A stretch of DNA of 64,000 nt from Isoetes taiwanensis (Eukaryota > Streptophyta > Lycopodiopsida > Isoetales > Isoetaceae): assembly GCA_021234155.1 (NCBI GenBank), contig JAJEKV010000006.1, forward strand, positions 2,108,001-2,172,000, given 5' to 3'. The translations under genes were made by a program, and so were the position numbers. The first letter of the stretch is position 1. Each line of letters starts with the position of its first letter. The notes under the pieces are model-generated. The model made no database searches. It saw only the letters and a program-made list of their open reading frames with translations, and had not been told where the DNA came from. Positions 1-10,854 of this stretch are shown piece by piece.

Positions 1-1440
1 ATGAAATGTGGATTTCCTATTGCCAATTGCTCTCATAAAGGATGATGTTAAAGTGGTAAATGTAAGCTCTCTATTTTCTATTGAAAAATACAAAGGTAAA
101 TAATTAGGGCATAAATGATTAGGGGTTGAGCATTGTATACCCCAGAAATATGCTCGTAGTTGAGAACTCGAGAATGGCCAATAGGTTTCTGGCTTCCCAT
201 TCTCTGAAGACCAGTACCTAAGCATTCAATTCTGATAGAAGCGCTCTGAAGCAGATTCTGATAGAAGCGCTTTGGTCTTTACCTGGGAGTGCTTATGTGA
301 AAGTCAAAGGGACTTCAGGGAGCAGAAGACATGAAGATCATATATCTGTACTCAAATTCCTGTGATTTGTCCTGCCTGTATACAAGGATAGTTATGATGC
401 TTAATTTTCTGAAGACGCCCTTGAGGGATTGAAAGATGCTTTATTTCTTTTTGTTCAACTCAAGAGCTGGGTTCACATGAGCAACGCTCATCTTTACTTG
501 GATATTTTGCACCTAAGTTCTGTAGCCAGAAGGAATTTACAGAGAGCTTGGCAGATACTGGCCTGCATCTCCTCAAAATGGGCACTCAAATTTCTTCTAT
601 TTTAGAAAGTTTCTGACCTCATATTTAAAATGCATCACATGCAAATTGTTGGTTTAACAGATCTGTAATTGCAAATAGGTAGTTGCATGTTGCTCTTTAA
701 AGGTGTATAACTCTGCCATCTGCTTTATTTTGTTTTACTTTTGAACAAAAGAACACATATATATTATGTTCTTGTTCTATTGACCAAAACCACGTGGTAA
801 ATGTAATACAAGATGAATTCATTAATTGCAGACAGATGTCTATGCAGTTGTTTTTCCTTCATCCATTCTTTTAGTTTTTTCTAACTGGCAGGGCAAGAGG
901 CACAATGGATAATCAGCAAAGAGCTGAAAATCTCAATGTACCTTTTGGCCATTGCCCTGATGCCATTTTTACGCTAACAGGGTACTGATTGGCTGCAGGT
1001 ACGGGATTCTCTTTCTATTGTTCCCCTTGCTTTTGTAGTTGGATTTGGCTAGAAGAATGATGGAGTTATGGAAGAATTAATAGATGCGAAATAATCTTGA
1101 TGGTGACATGCGCATTGGCATGAGAGATACAATTGTCAGTTGACATTCTGATTTATTTCTCACACTTTAAATTCTGGTTCTTGGGTTAAACCAAGCGAAA
1201 TACATATACAGGTTGTGTATCTATGTTAAAAGGCTTTCATTTCTCTTGTATTATGACCTGAAAATCTAGTGCAGTAAGTATTAAAGCCACAAAGTGTGCA
1301 AATACTTTTGGGAATAGAGTCCTACCATGTATATGCGAATAAATATGCTAAAAGAGTTGAGAGATGCTACTGTTGTACAAATAGTTTCTATTGAAATAAA
1401 ATGATAGTTGTAAAGATTTAAACTTTGGCCATATGAATAT
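1..1440. repeat. Segmental duplication copy A, left part
   Basis: This non-coding stretch is repeated in direct orientation at 17,270-20,120 (copy B). The shared text begins with TGGATTTCCTATTGCCA at both places. It continues through recognisable landmarks such as GGGCATAA..GATTA, the phrase CTTCCCATTCTCTGAAGACC, and GGCAAGAGGCACAATGG. Copy A lacks the LINE tail, the pentanucleotide scrap and the Helentron dimer present in copy B. I see no convincing reading frame; a polypyrimidine tract before CAG near 990 hints at an old intron, but no protein could be recognised. The left edge may lie outside the window. Confidence 0.85.
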
Positions 1441-2955
1441 GTAGCAAAATAACAGGGGGTTTTTTTTCTGTTTTCGTACTGTTTTCTCTAAGGTTTTCAT
1501 ATGATTTGGTGGCCGTATTCATCTAGGTGTACTAAATAGTATTTCTAGAGTGCACCCTTTTCTTAGCCGTTGATGTTAGAAAAGGGGGCAAATCTTGTGG
1601 TGGAGGCTTTTTTGTGGTAATTTTTTTTTTAAAGGGTTTTTTTAGGGGGTTTTTTTTTTAGGGTTTCTTTTAGGGTTTTTTTTTTTAGGGTTTTTGCACT
1701 GTCGGATTTGCCACAGGATTGGCTTCTGCAAGGTTTTGCACTGCCGGATTTAAAACAGGAAAGAAGAGGAGAGGGGAGAGATTGGGCATGGCAATGGCAC
1801 AGACCCAATCCCAAGAACGACGACCTATTTTTTCAAGCTAACGGTGGCCTCTTTTCCAAGCTTTGGCTTGGAAGCCTCCTTCTTCAAGAATAGGGGTTTT
1901 GTTTGCTCTGTTTCGACAAACCCCTTCCTTTGATGCCCGTTGATCAGGCAGTTTCGGATATGGGCTTTGTAATTTTTTCAATCCTGTTGAGGTTGCAGAA
2001 CTGTCATAAAAAAATTCGTCCTGTGAAGATGGGTTTTAGAGAGCAAAATGATGATGGCTACATGGCCATAGCTTTTGTGACAAAGGTACCATAGGTCCGG
2101 TATTTTTACCTGATATTGATCGGCAGAGCAGAGCCAAAATATTGGTTTTATGCATGGAGAGTAATAGTGATGATAGCCAGATCCTTTGTGACAGGGGTAC
2201 CCATCGGCAGAGCAAAGACTTGGAATAGACTTGGAACAGAGACGCTGCAGACTTGGAACAGTCTTGGAACAGAGACGCCTTTGGATTTTGCTTAGTATTT
2301 TCCTGCAAGATCATTTACAAAGCATGCAGGATGACTGTACTTTCCATAAATGAACCTTTTGATGAGACTGTGGTAGGAAGTCCATGTCCATAACAGTGCA
2401 GAAGTTGAGGTTCATAAATGTTATCTTCGTCCATTTTCGATTCGGATGTTTTCCGCCTTGTTTTATTTTAGTTGATGTTCATCTATGTTATCTTTGCCTA
2501 TTTTTCGATTCTTGAGGTCTTCGCCACATTTTGATTTGAGGTTTTTGGCCTTGTTTTACTTTTGTGTATCACTTCTCTATCCTATTGAGCATAACTTTCA
2601 CATGCTAAGCATAAGTGCCCTATGACTGATTGCAAGGAACGGATGGTCGAATCCACAAGACAGTGTGTTTGGTCTAACGAAAGTAGAGGATACTTTGGTG
2701 CCAGAATTCCATATATAGAGATGATAAAGATGGCATGCAATGTGAGGTTGCAGCCATGCGTTTTTGTGATCATTATAATGTGCTTACTGCAATCTGGGAT
2801 ATCTGGAGTACTTGAGTCTATGATTTAGAGTGGATATAAGACATCTTGCTCATGTAGTTGCCTTCAATTGTTTCTTCGTCTTAACCGTTCTCCCTTGATC
2901 ACTTCTCTAGTCTTGTACTAGCTGCATTGTAATGCAAATAATCGACTTGTTGCAG

Positions 2956-3376
2956 CCCCATACTCTGGTTTTCAAAGAATTCCTGGATCCTCCAGTGCTG
3001 TGCGGCTTATCAGAACTGCACCCAATAGGGTTAATTTTATTATTCCTGGAAGAGCAATGGTATCCAAAAGAGGAGTTGTCTGTATGGCAGGAGAAGGTAA
3101 AATTGTGATATTTCTGTTCCTACTTTAACATGATTTAGGCTATTAACCTTGCTTAACATAATTTAGGCTATTAACCTTGCTCTGATGTCAAACTTGACGA
3201 GGTTTTTAATTTAGAAAATTTGCCATAAGACTTGCACTAGTTTGTCAATTGTCAGGAAAGATGTTTGGCTTTCTATAAATGCTTACTCGAAACATTGCTT
3301 GCAGTGGAAAAGAGGAAGTACACTCTTGGTGATTATCAAAATATTGGAATCATGGCACATATTGATGCTGGAAAAA
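2956..3376 (+). pseudogene. Chloroplast elongation factor G fragment, two exons
   Basis: The first exon, 2956-3096, follows a TTGCAG acceptor and ends before GTAAAA. It encodes a basic, Ser/Ala/Arg-rich stretch ending in VVCMAGE, as in a transit-peptide junction. The next exon starts at 3305 after TTGCAG, in the matching phase, and encodes VEKRKYTLGDYQN and then IGIMAHIDAGK. That is the G1/P-loop start of plastid EF-G, a translocase GTPase of the chloroplast ribosome. Homology stops inside the P-loop lysine codon, where the family would continue with TTTTERIL. Instead the sequence turns into T-rich non-coding DNA. All later domains are absent. The fragment lies inside an inserted block, so it is best read as captured host exons. 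An alternative is an intron starting here with a poor donor, but no later exons follow in the window. Confidence 0.75.
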
Positions 3377-3531
3377 TCAGTTTTGTTTTTTTTTTTATAA
3401 TGCTACATATTGGATATTGCTACATGTTTTACATCCGTCGTATTATTAATTACAAAATATAACATCAACTCATCCAAGTATGAAGTCACGTTGTTTGTTT
3501 TTAGCCCCGAAGGGGCAAAAAATTTTTTTAA

Positions 3532-3927
3532 CCTATAACAAAAACCATTACATTACATGCCTTTATATTAAATCCCCCTTCAAACCCCCTTTGGTTTGGG
3601 TGCATATTCACACGGGGGGTGACTCCGGGCATCGAGAGCTGTTGGATAGGCATATTCACCCCTAATTCCTTAATCTACACCGTACACAAAGTTCCTCGTT
3701 TGTGGGGTATGGATGTATGAAATTTGCTATACTATATAACAAGAGTTGCAAAATACTATAAGATTTCAAGCATTATACTATATAGTGTTGATTTTGTACG
3801 TACAAAATATAATTATAGGGGCTCTCGCTGCCCGGAGTCACCCCCGTGTGAATATGCACCCAAACCAAAGGGGGTTTGAAGGGGGATTTAATATAAAGGC
3901 ATGTAATGTAATGGTTTTTGTTATAGG
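3532..3927. mobile_element. Foldback/MITE-like element with ~108-bp inverted arms
   Basis: The left arm, 3532-3640, begins CCTATAACAAAAACC and the right arm, 3821-3927, ends GGTTTTTGTTATAGG. The arms are near-perfect reverse complements over about 108 bases, including the G/C-rich AAATCCCCCTTCAAACCCCC block; I see only a one-base indel and one substitution near the inner ends. The loop (3641-3820) shows no gene. Flanking triplets are TAA on the left and TGA on the right, which gives no clean target duplication. It is probably a nonautonomous DNA element. Confidence 0.75.
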
Positions 3928-3986
3928 TGAATATATACAAGCTGTATAAAGTTATTTAAATGCTATTTGGACAAATGTTATAGCTG
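3928..3986. repeat. Segmental duplication copy A, middle piece
   Basis: About 60 bases matching copy B 20,122-20,182 (ATACAAGCTGTATAAAG through TGTTATAGCTG). They are stranded between two insertions in copy A. Confidence 0.85.
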
Positions 3987-3988
3987 TG

Positions 3989-4293
3989 TTTTTTTGCTAC
4001 ATATTCTAAACGAGGTGCATCCTGGACTACCACAGTCGTCGGATTCGTCGATCCTACGACCCAGATCGTATGTTGGGGCCTGTGAGCACCTCTCCTTTCG
4101 CTTATAATCAGTTATGATTGGAGGCGCCTATGATTTTGAAATGTGAAATACGATTTCGCCTAAGGTTTTGAGGGAATATCGACCCTCTATACGGCTTTCC
4201 CTAAGATTTTACAATATGAAATACGGGGGCTCGAACCTCTATTAAAATAACTCATAAGACTACTTTAACCAATATACCGCGTGAGCTAATCTG
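3989..4293 (-). mobile_element. tRNA-derived SINE, minus strand
   Basis: Read on the minus strand, the unit starts with a tRNA-like head. It has an A-box like TAGCTCACGCGG near 4278-4289 and a B-box GGTTCGAGCCC at 4227-4237. A unique body of about 230 bases follows, and the unit ends in a short A run (T run 3989-3995 on the plus strand). The box spacing and poly(A)-like end fit a plant SINE. No clean target duplication is visible. The head is too diverged to be a functional tRNA. Copy B has no counterpart here, so the insertion postdates or is specific to copy A. Confidence 0.6.
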
Positions 4294-4435
4294 ATTATTT
4301 TTTATCTTGAATCTATATTTTTTAATTTATAACAACCCATTCAATTTTTTTAGGGATATATAGTCTATGGTTTCAGGAATTGTTATTTTTTACATCCATA
4401 TCAAATCCCCCTGGAACCCCCTGTTATTTTGCGAC

Positions 4436-4560
4436 ATATTGGGTAAAAAGATACTATACTGGATATGCTCAGGCCAATAATAGGGTGATAATATTACTAA
4501 GGGGTTGACCGAGGTAGATGTCTGGTCTAGGTTCACTAGTTCAGTCTGGATTTTTTTTAG
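4436..4560. repeat. Segmental duplication copy A, right end
   Basis: GGTAAAAAGATACTA through GGTTCACTAGTTCA matches copy B 20,190-20,300. Similarity fades in a T-rich stretch, just left of the LINE-1 insertion. Confidence 0.8.
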
Positions 4561-4664
4561 ACACTTCATTATATCGGAGATATCCGAGTGTTTTTTTTTT
4601 TTTGAAGAATATAGGAATATATTAAACCACTAGAATGTGATCAAGTACAATGATAAGTGTGGTG

Positions 4665-7600
4665 CTAAGAAATGAAGTGCCCATCATGATTCACAATCTG
4701 TAAGAATGTCGACCAAATTTCCCGCTTAACTGTGCCAGACAAGCTTGAGACTTGGTAAGCCTGCCACAACTTATGCCTCAAGATCGGAACCAACCGAAAA
4801 GGGCTAAGACTTTGATTCGAAAAGACCTTCGCTCTCCGTCTTTTCCAAATCAACCACAGAAGCCAAGCTCTGCATAAATGGAACGCCCACGCTTTGGCCA
4901 CTGACCAACTGCTAGGAAAGACTCCCATGAGAAGCTTCGATCGCACGGTGAAGACCCAAGGAGGGCTCTCACCCGGGACCAAGCTGCCCCTACCTCGTGC
5001 ATAGGACAAAGCAAAGTGCTCAATGGTCTCTCGGCCTCCCACATAGAGGGCATGTTTCACTACCGAGGCTTGAACACGTGGTAATTTCTCGGACATTCAC
5101 CCCGAGGCTACGGTGCAAGATCCGCCATAAAAGGGTACCGGATTTTAGAAGGAGGCAATGTATTCCATGCCCACTTCCACATGGCGGGCCACTTACTCCC
5201 TGGAAGCTTAAGTGACCACTTATCCGGCGGCAATGTGTCTGGCGCTAGAAGCCCATAAGCCGATGCTACAAACCGAGATGCATCAAGTCCACTATGCGAC
5301 TTCCAAACGCGATTGACTTGAGAAGACAACCGCAATGGAATAGCATTCGCATTCGCCCAAGTCCGAATGTCCCAACGCCAAGGCCAAATCGATCCTAAAA
5401 ACTCCCACGGCAGTGGGTGACCCTCCCAATACCAGCCACGGATGGATGTTACCCCCCGCAAAGAATCCATCGGGCGCCGAAAGTACCTAGGTGTAGGGAA
5501 GAGGCCAAGGGAGATGCGTAATCCAAGGGTACCCAAAGAAAGGGCGATGAGGCTACCATACACCGCTAGGGTCCAATGAAAAGAGAACCTTGACCACCTT
5601 CCGTGCCTTGAGGAGACCTTTAAGAAAAGGCGAAGCATGAGGGAATGGCCGCGAAATCCTCAAACAGAGCCCACGGCAATCGAGCCGGAATTGCCGGGCT
5701 TCCTAAACACAATAGAGTGGGCGGGCGGACGCGGCTAACAGAGCTAATCACCGGGATTGTTGCTCCCGCAACAACCGCCGGATGAATTTTCGACACGAGA
5801 ACTTTCGTGTGCAAGGACACATCAAGCATACCTAAGCCCCCGCCTTTACGGGACGCACACACTTCCACCATGCGACCTTCATCGTAGCCCCTCCTCATTT
5901 CCTCCCCAAACAAAATTGCGAATGGTGCCATCCAACTCCTTAACCACACTTTCTGGCGCAAGTATGCAGGAGGCTGCATAAACATGAGTGCTACAGAGCA
6001 CTGACTTGGCTATCAGAATCCTACCAGCCATGGTGAGTTTACTTCCCCTCCACCCGATTCGAGATCTTCGCTTAAGATTACGTAATGTCTCCGCCCAAAT
6101 TGCCCTAGCATTAATGTCCAAGCCAAATGGTATGCCTAACAGTTTGGCAGGTGTGTGTGGTGGTGTAAGAGCCCAGGGAAACTGACTCAACCACGCGGGA
6201 GGAGGTTCCTCCAGTACCCACATGGCCGAGCACTTCGACCGGTTAAGCAAGCACCACGAAGCTAAAGAAAAGGCATCCAAAATATTCTTGGCTGCATGGA
6301 GATTGGACTCATCTGCATGAAGAAAGAGGAATGTATCATCCGCAAATTGATTGCAAACCTGTTGCGACCCATCATCCATGCGGAGACCTTGCACCACATT
6401 GTCAGCAACTGCCACCTGAAAAAGCTGCGAGAGAGCTTCTGCCACTATAGTGAACAGGAAGGGGGCCAACGGACATCCCTGCCTAATGCCTCGCCCCAGA
6501 GAAGATTGAAGAGGTCTCACCCGACACCCACACCGCCGCCCTAGCGGAACCGTGCGGCTTCATAACCGTTTCCCTGAAACTAGGTCCGCACCCAAAGGCC
6601 TGCATCATATCTGCCAAGAACTGCCAGCTAACACTGTCATAAGCCTTGGCAAAATCCAGCTTAAGAAAAACAAGGGGCTGCCTCATCCTACGAGCCCAAT
6701 GCACTCCCTCAAAAGCAGCAGCCACATTATGAAGAATGTTCCGCTGTGGTATAAAACCAGACTGCTCTGCACTAATGGCGTGAACTAGTACTGGCTTAAG
6801 CCTCTCAGCCAAAGCCTTAGCAATGATTTTATACACTACAGACAACAGAGTAATAGGCCTCCAGTCATTGATGGTTTTAGGATGCTTACACTTGGGTATA
6901 AGTGAAATACAACCTGTATTCAGCCGAGGATGCATCGAGTTATTCCCCAAAAGATCCACATACACCTGCACCACCGAGTCCCCCACCCATTCCCAGTACT
7001 CCTGAAAAAACTCCACTGGTATTCCATCTAATCCAGGACACTTATTCCGAGCCAACAGACGGCATGCATCCCCCAACTCCTGCCCTGTCAACGGCTCCTC
7101 TAAGCTCTGTCTTTGAAGGGCTGAGATTCTTGGCGATACCTTGGCCAGCACCAGCTCTTGAAAAACACTCTGTGAGGGAAGCGGGCTCTCCTTGAAAAAT
7201 GTTTCATAGTGCGCTGCTACAAAGGCCTTGATAGCATCTGGTTGCTGCAACAACACTCCCTGGGGTGTAACTATGTCCGCCATGGCTGCTGCATACTTCT
7301 TCTGGCGGGCTGCTCGGAAAAAGACTTTGGAGCAAGTGTCAGACTGCTTCAGCCACGTCAAACCTGCTTTGACCCTAGCCTGCGACACCTTGGCCTCCTC
7401 CTCAACCTCGACCGTCGGCGGCACCGGCCGCCACGCAAGCCATCGAGAGACCCGCCCTCTAAGAGACTCCAGCTCAAGATATAAGGCATCCAACTGCGGA
7501 CGAGCCAAAGCCTTTTGTCACGCCCCATTCTTTTCAAGAAATTGTTTTACCCTAGCCAATCTTTGTAACCATTGCACTCATTCCGCTATCCCGGGTTGAA

Positions 7601-8555
7601 TATCTGCCGCCAAATGAGCTTCTGGCCGTGGAACTCGATCCCTGAAGAAAGCTTGTGTTAAGCTTAAAACCGCCCCGAGAGGCCGCGGTGGGTGGTCATG
7701 AAGCCATTGAATGATCCGGGGAGTGTGATCGAGACAGAGGTGGCGTAACATTCACCCTAGTGAAGGCCGGAGCATAATCCAAGACTGGCTGGAGTGCCAT
7801 AAACTCTATCCAGCCCTAGAGTATGCCCTACCATGCCCCGACCAATTATTGCACCAAGTAAAATTTCGATCCCCAGGAAGCTCTGTCAAACCCCACTCCT
7901 GCGCACAAACCTAAGCCATTGGTCACGCTCAAAACCCCGCACAATATCGAACCAATACCATGCACGTCCTCCGGGAGCTCCACCATGTTAAAGTCACCCG
8001 GGACAAACCATGTAGAACCCATACCAAAGGATTGGAGCTTATTTCGCAATTGTGCCCATAAGCAACCTCTCGAAAGTGGCCCCAATTGGTGCATACACAT
8101 TCAAGAAACCCCACTTCCGGACCGCCCTCCTTCCATTTAATCACGCCCACCGGCCTTGGCTATCGTGGTGAAAAGGTTACATGTACACCCATTTTCCAAC
8201 AAATCAAAGTACCTCCCCCGCCCCGCCCGTTGTAGCGCAGCCCACGCATCGATTACCCAAGATATTCATTAGGTTGGTAATATCACCCCCGCACATTTAT
8301 GCTCCCCCGCAAACACAAGATATCCGGATTAAGATTCTTCATACCATGGCGAGACGTGCTCGCTTATTCGGAGAGGATTTGATGCCTCTCACATTCCAAG
8401 ATAGAATTATCTTATCCATGTGGGTCGTTGTGCACCAAGGGTCCGGGATCCCCTTGTAAAGCCTCACATGCCTCAACACTATCAGCCCGGAAGAAAAGTT
8501 TGGACTACCCGATCAATCACCATTCGATCCACTTGAGGAGGGACCATGCAATGGG
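4665..8555 (-). pseudogene. LINE-1 ORF2: endonuclease, reverse transcriptase, zinc finger; broken
   Basis: The endonuclease region (8,150-7,850) contains WFVPGDFNMVE, the catalytic GDFN motif. The RT begins in a long frame at 7,508-6,483 with NKCPGLDGIPVEFF, DWRPITLLSVVYKI and LKLDFAKAYDSV. It continues after a frameshift at 6,520-5,879 with RQGCPLAPFLF and the catalytic box FADD (the common YADD with Phe first). Further frames at 5,985-5,620, 5,638-5,108 and 5,096-4,665 carry the post-RT region, including a degenerate Cys/His cluster (CGRE..IEHFALS). At least four frame changes separate these pieces. This is a clear plant L1 RT and is not functional. Confidence 0.85.
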
Positions 8556-8559
8556 GCTG

Positions 8560-9995
8560 CAGATGGGCTAAAGTGACCCTCTTGAGGAGCTCTCACCGAG
8601 CTCGCCTCCTAGAAACAACTTGTTGCCACCCTTCCTTTTTCTCGGGCCGCAACTCTTCAATGCGTGCAAGTCTCCCTACTGGACCTCGGGATCCACCATA
8701 CGAGAGGAGGGTTCGGGTTGTGTCTCCGGGATGCCCACCCGCTCCCTGACCTTCAACAACAGGGGGAACCCGGTCAGAGAGGGTGAAGGCGGACCAACCA
8801 CTATTTTGCTCTCGCCGCTTGGGTCTTTGCAAGGCGGCTTTATGCCGGTGAAACCGCTTAAGCGAGGGAAACATTGCCAAAAGCTCTCCCCATTGAGCAA
8901 GTCCAACTGGAAGTAGGAATAGAAATCACCACTTTTAACCACAAGACTCGAGGTACCATCTCATCCGCCCGGAATACCTACACATATCGTGGTGCACCCA
9001 CAATCGAAAGTGCGCTATGTGAGTTCCCGTGCCTTTGGCCATGGCCACTAGAAACTCGGGCACCATCATCTCTCGAGGCGATCCCGGATTTGAGCCGAGA
9101 TGGCACTCTAACCGCAGCAGGTCCAGCGTAAGAGAAACCCGGAGCATAATCTTTGGAACAAAACATAGGCCCCTCCCATACGTGCCACTCCATGCGAGAC
9201 CAATCGCTTCCACCGTGGCCTCGGAATCAACCATAATAAGAAAAAAATTATTACCCAGAGACTTCAGTGGTCACATATGGAGGCAACCCAGCCTCTTTAA
9301 ACCGAGCCAGTAGCTGCACCCAAGCCCTGCGTGATATCCAAAAAGGCCCCAATGAAATGGCCTAAATCAAGATGCAACCAAATTCTCAGATATCGCACAT
9401 GCTTCGGTGATTGATTTCTACAACAGAGGTAATGATTTAAAAACTTTTTTGCAAATCCTTCTTATTATTCTCGCTCTAAGATAAGCGGTGCCTTTGTCAC
9501 CCTAGAACTTTTCTCTCGCACTTTCGCGCTTGCAACGGTTGCCTAATCCAATCGAAAACCTAGGCCTAGAAAAGGCAACAAAGCGGTGTCATTACCTTTC
9601 CATGCATGAGGAGTTGGGGCTCGTGGCGGTTGAGGCACCACCTCCGGGAAGCTGCAGATATCGAAAGGGGTCCTCCGGCAAAGACATCACCATTCACACC
9701 AACCAAGGATGGCAAAGTTTACAGACTCCAAAGGTGGCATTGAGCTGGGCACCACCTCTCTATTCTCCATCCTACCCGAATTCCCAAAAGCCAGCTCCTG
9801 GGAATCCACCGGCTGCCTACTGGATACATCCTGGCTAAGAATTGGCTCTTGAAGATCCAGCGCCAAGCTGACGCAGGTTTTGGATATATCCTTGCCTCCT
9901 TTCTTTCCTCTCGCAGCATCTCTGACACGAATCCCTGGCCCAGCCTTCTCCAGGCCCAAACTCGGTGCAGAATTACCCGCCATCACCATGCTCAG
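8560..9995 (-). pseudogene. LINE-1 ORF1 (nucleic-acid-binding protein), broken
   Basis: The likely start is near 9,993 on the minus strand (MVMAGNSAPSLGLEK). Frames then change several times. Recognisable pieces include PFLVAMAKGTG-like text and a Cys/His cluster with HHDMCRY around 8,960-9,010, which is where plant L1 ORF1 carries its CCHC knuckle after a DUF4283-type domain. Downstream is a Pro/Gly/Arg-rich tail. The assignment relies mainly on position upstream of the endonuclease. The protein would coat LINE RNA, but this copy cannot make it. Confidence 0.5.
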
Positions 9996-10230
9996 GGGTT
10001 TACAGCAGAAGGCCGCAACAGGGGGATCAAATCCGGCCCCCAAACACAGCAAAAACCAAAGAAAAATATGTGCAAAAAGAAGAATCACTGAAAGAGCTTT
10101 CCAACGAACCAAAGATCGCTGAAAACGGAGTCCGGATGCAGAAGTTATGAGGGATTCCACAAACCGCCACTGCCGCCATCACCATGGCGCCCATCTGAGC
10201 GCCTCACCATGGCGTGTATCTCCGAGTGTT

Positions 10231-10770
10231 GTCTTTTACCCATTTCCATTTGTCTGAGGAAAAATATTATACTTAGGAAAAATATTAGGAAAAGTATTTA
10301 AATCTGGCAGTCTGCTTCATAAGTTATTGGATGATAAAAATTAGAAACTAATGATGGAAATATACTGAAGATGTTATATTTCTAGAATACATATGAAGAG
10401 AAGGAGTAATATGAATTGCTACCTTCAATATGAATAACTGCACATGCAAAAAAAATAATTTTGGCCATTAGGCCTATATTACATATGCCAATTGGCTATA
10501 TAATTATGTCAATACGACAGCACATGATAGCACAGTGGTGCTCTTCTTGGTGCTCAAGTTTCTAAGAACTCCATTAACAAGGTATGTTCTAAATCTAGAA
10601 TTTCCTTTTGCTTTAAATTATGGGATGAGGCTTAACCCCTGCTGTGGCAATGGGGGTTAGCTCTCCCCATTGGTCACAGATTGATACTATCAAGGTGTGT
10701 TTACCCTCATTCCACGGTAGGTGGTAGGGTTTTTTTATTGCAATTATGGCAATTTTGCTGGCTATGCAAC
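10231..10770. other. Unannotated AT-rich stretch between LINE-1 and LINE-3
   Basis: This is non-coding and AT-rich, with no recognised gene or repeat. It has no counterpart after copy B. It may be original host sequence into which LINE-3 inserted. Confidence 0.5.
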
Positions 10771-10854
10771 TGAGCAAGGCATGTTTGGCTGAGCAACATG
10801 CACCTCGGAGTGCATGTTTCCCTTGCTTCATTGTCCAGAGTTTGCAAGAATAAT

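Larger units (their letters stand above)
1441..3927. mobile_element. Insertion in copy A carrying EF-G exons and a foldback element
   Basis: Copy B runs straight through CCATATGAATATATACAAGC, whereas copy A breaks after TGAATAT (1434-1440) and resumes at TGAATAT (3928-3934). A 2.49 kb block is therefore inserted with a 7-bp direct repeat at its edges. The block starts GTAGCAAAATAACAGGGGG and holds a T-rich stretch with TTTTTAGGG repeats (about 1632-1696), two exons of chloroplast EF-G, and at its right end a long-armed foldback. The start and end are not inverted repeats of each other, so this may be two stacked insertions or a capture by an unclassified element. No transposase was found. Confidence 0.6.
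4591..10220 (-). mobile_element. LINE-1: L1-type non-LTR retrotransposon, nearly full length, decayed
   Basis: On the minus strand this element has, in order, an ORF1 region (about 10.0-8.6 kb), an AP-endonuclease (8.55-7.5 kb), a reverse transcriptase (7.5-5.6 kb) and a C-terminal zinc-finger region (5.6-4.66 kb). The 3' end is an A tail (T run 4591-4603 on the plus strand). The 10-base TCCGAGTGTT occurs at 10,221-10,230, and TCCGAGTG followed by the T run at 4583-4590. This is consistent with a target duplication and fixes both ends. The gene order is that of plant L1 elements. Numerous frameshifts and stops show it is dead. Confidence 0.85.

Noticed and set aside
9029-9313. Plus-strand frames across LINE-1
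   Set aside because: Shadows of the minus-strand ORF1; the element's gene order is clearly minus.
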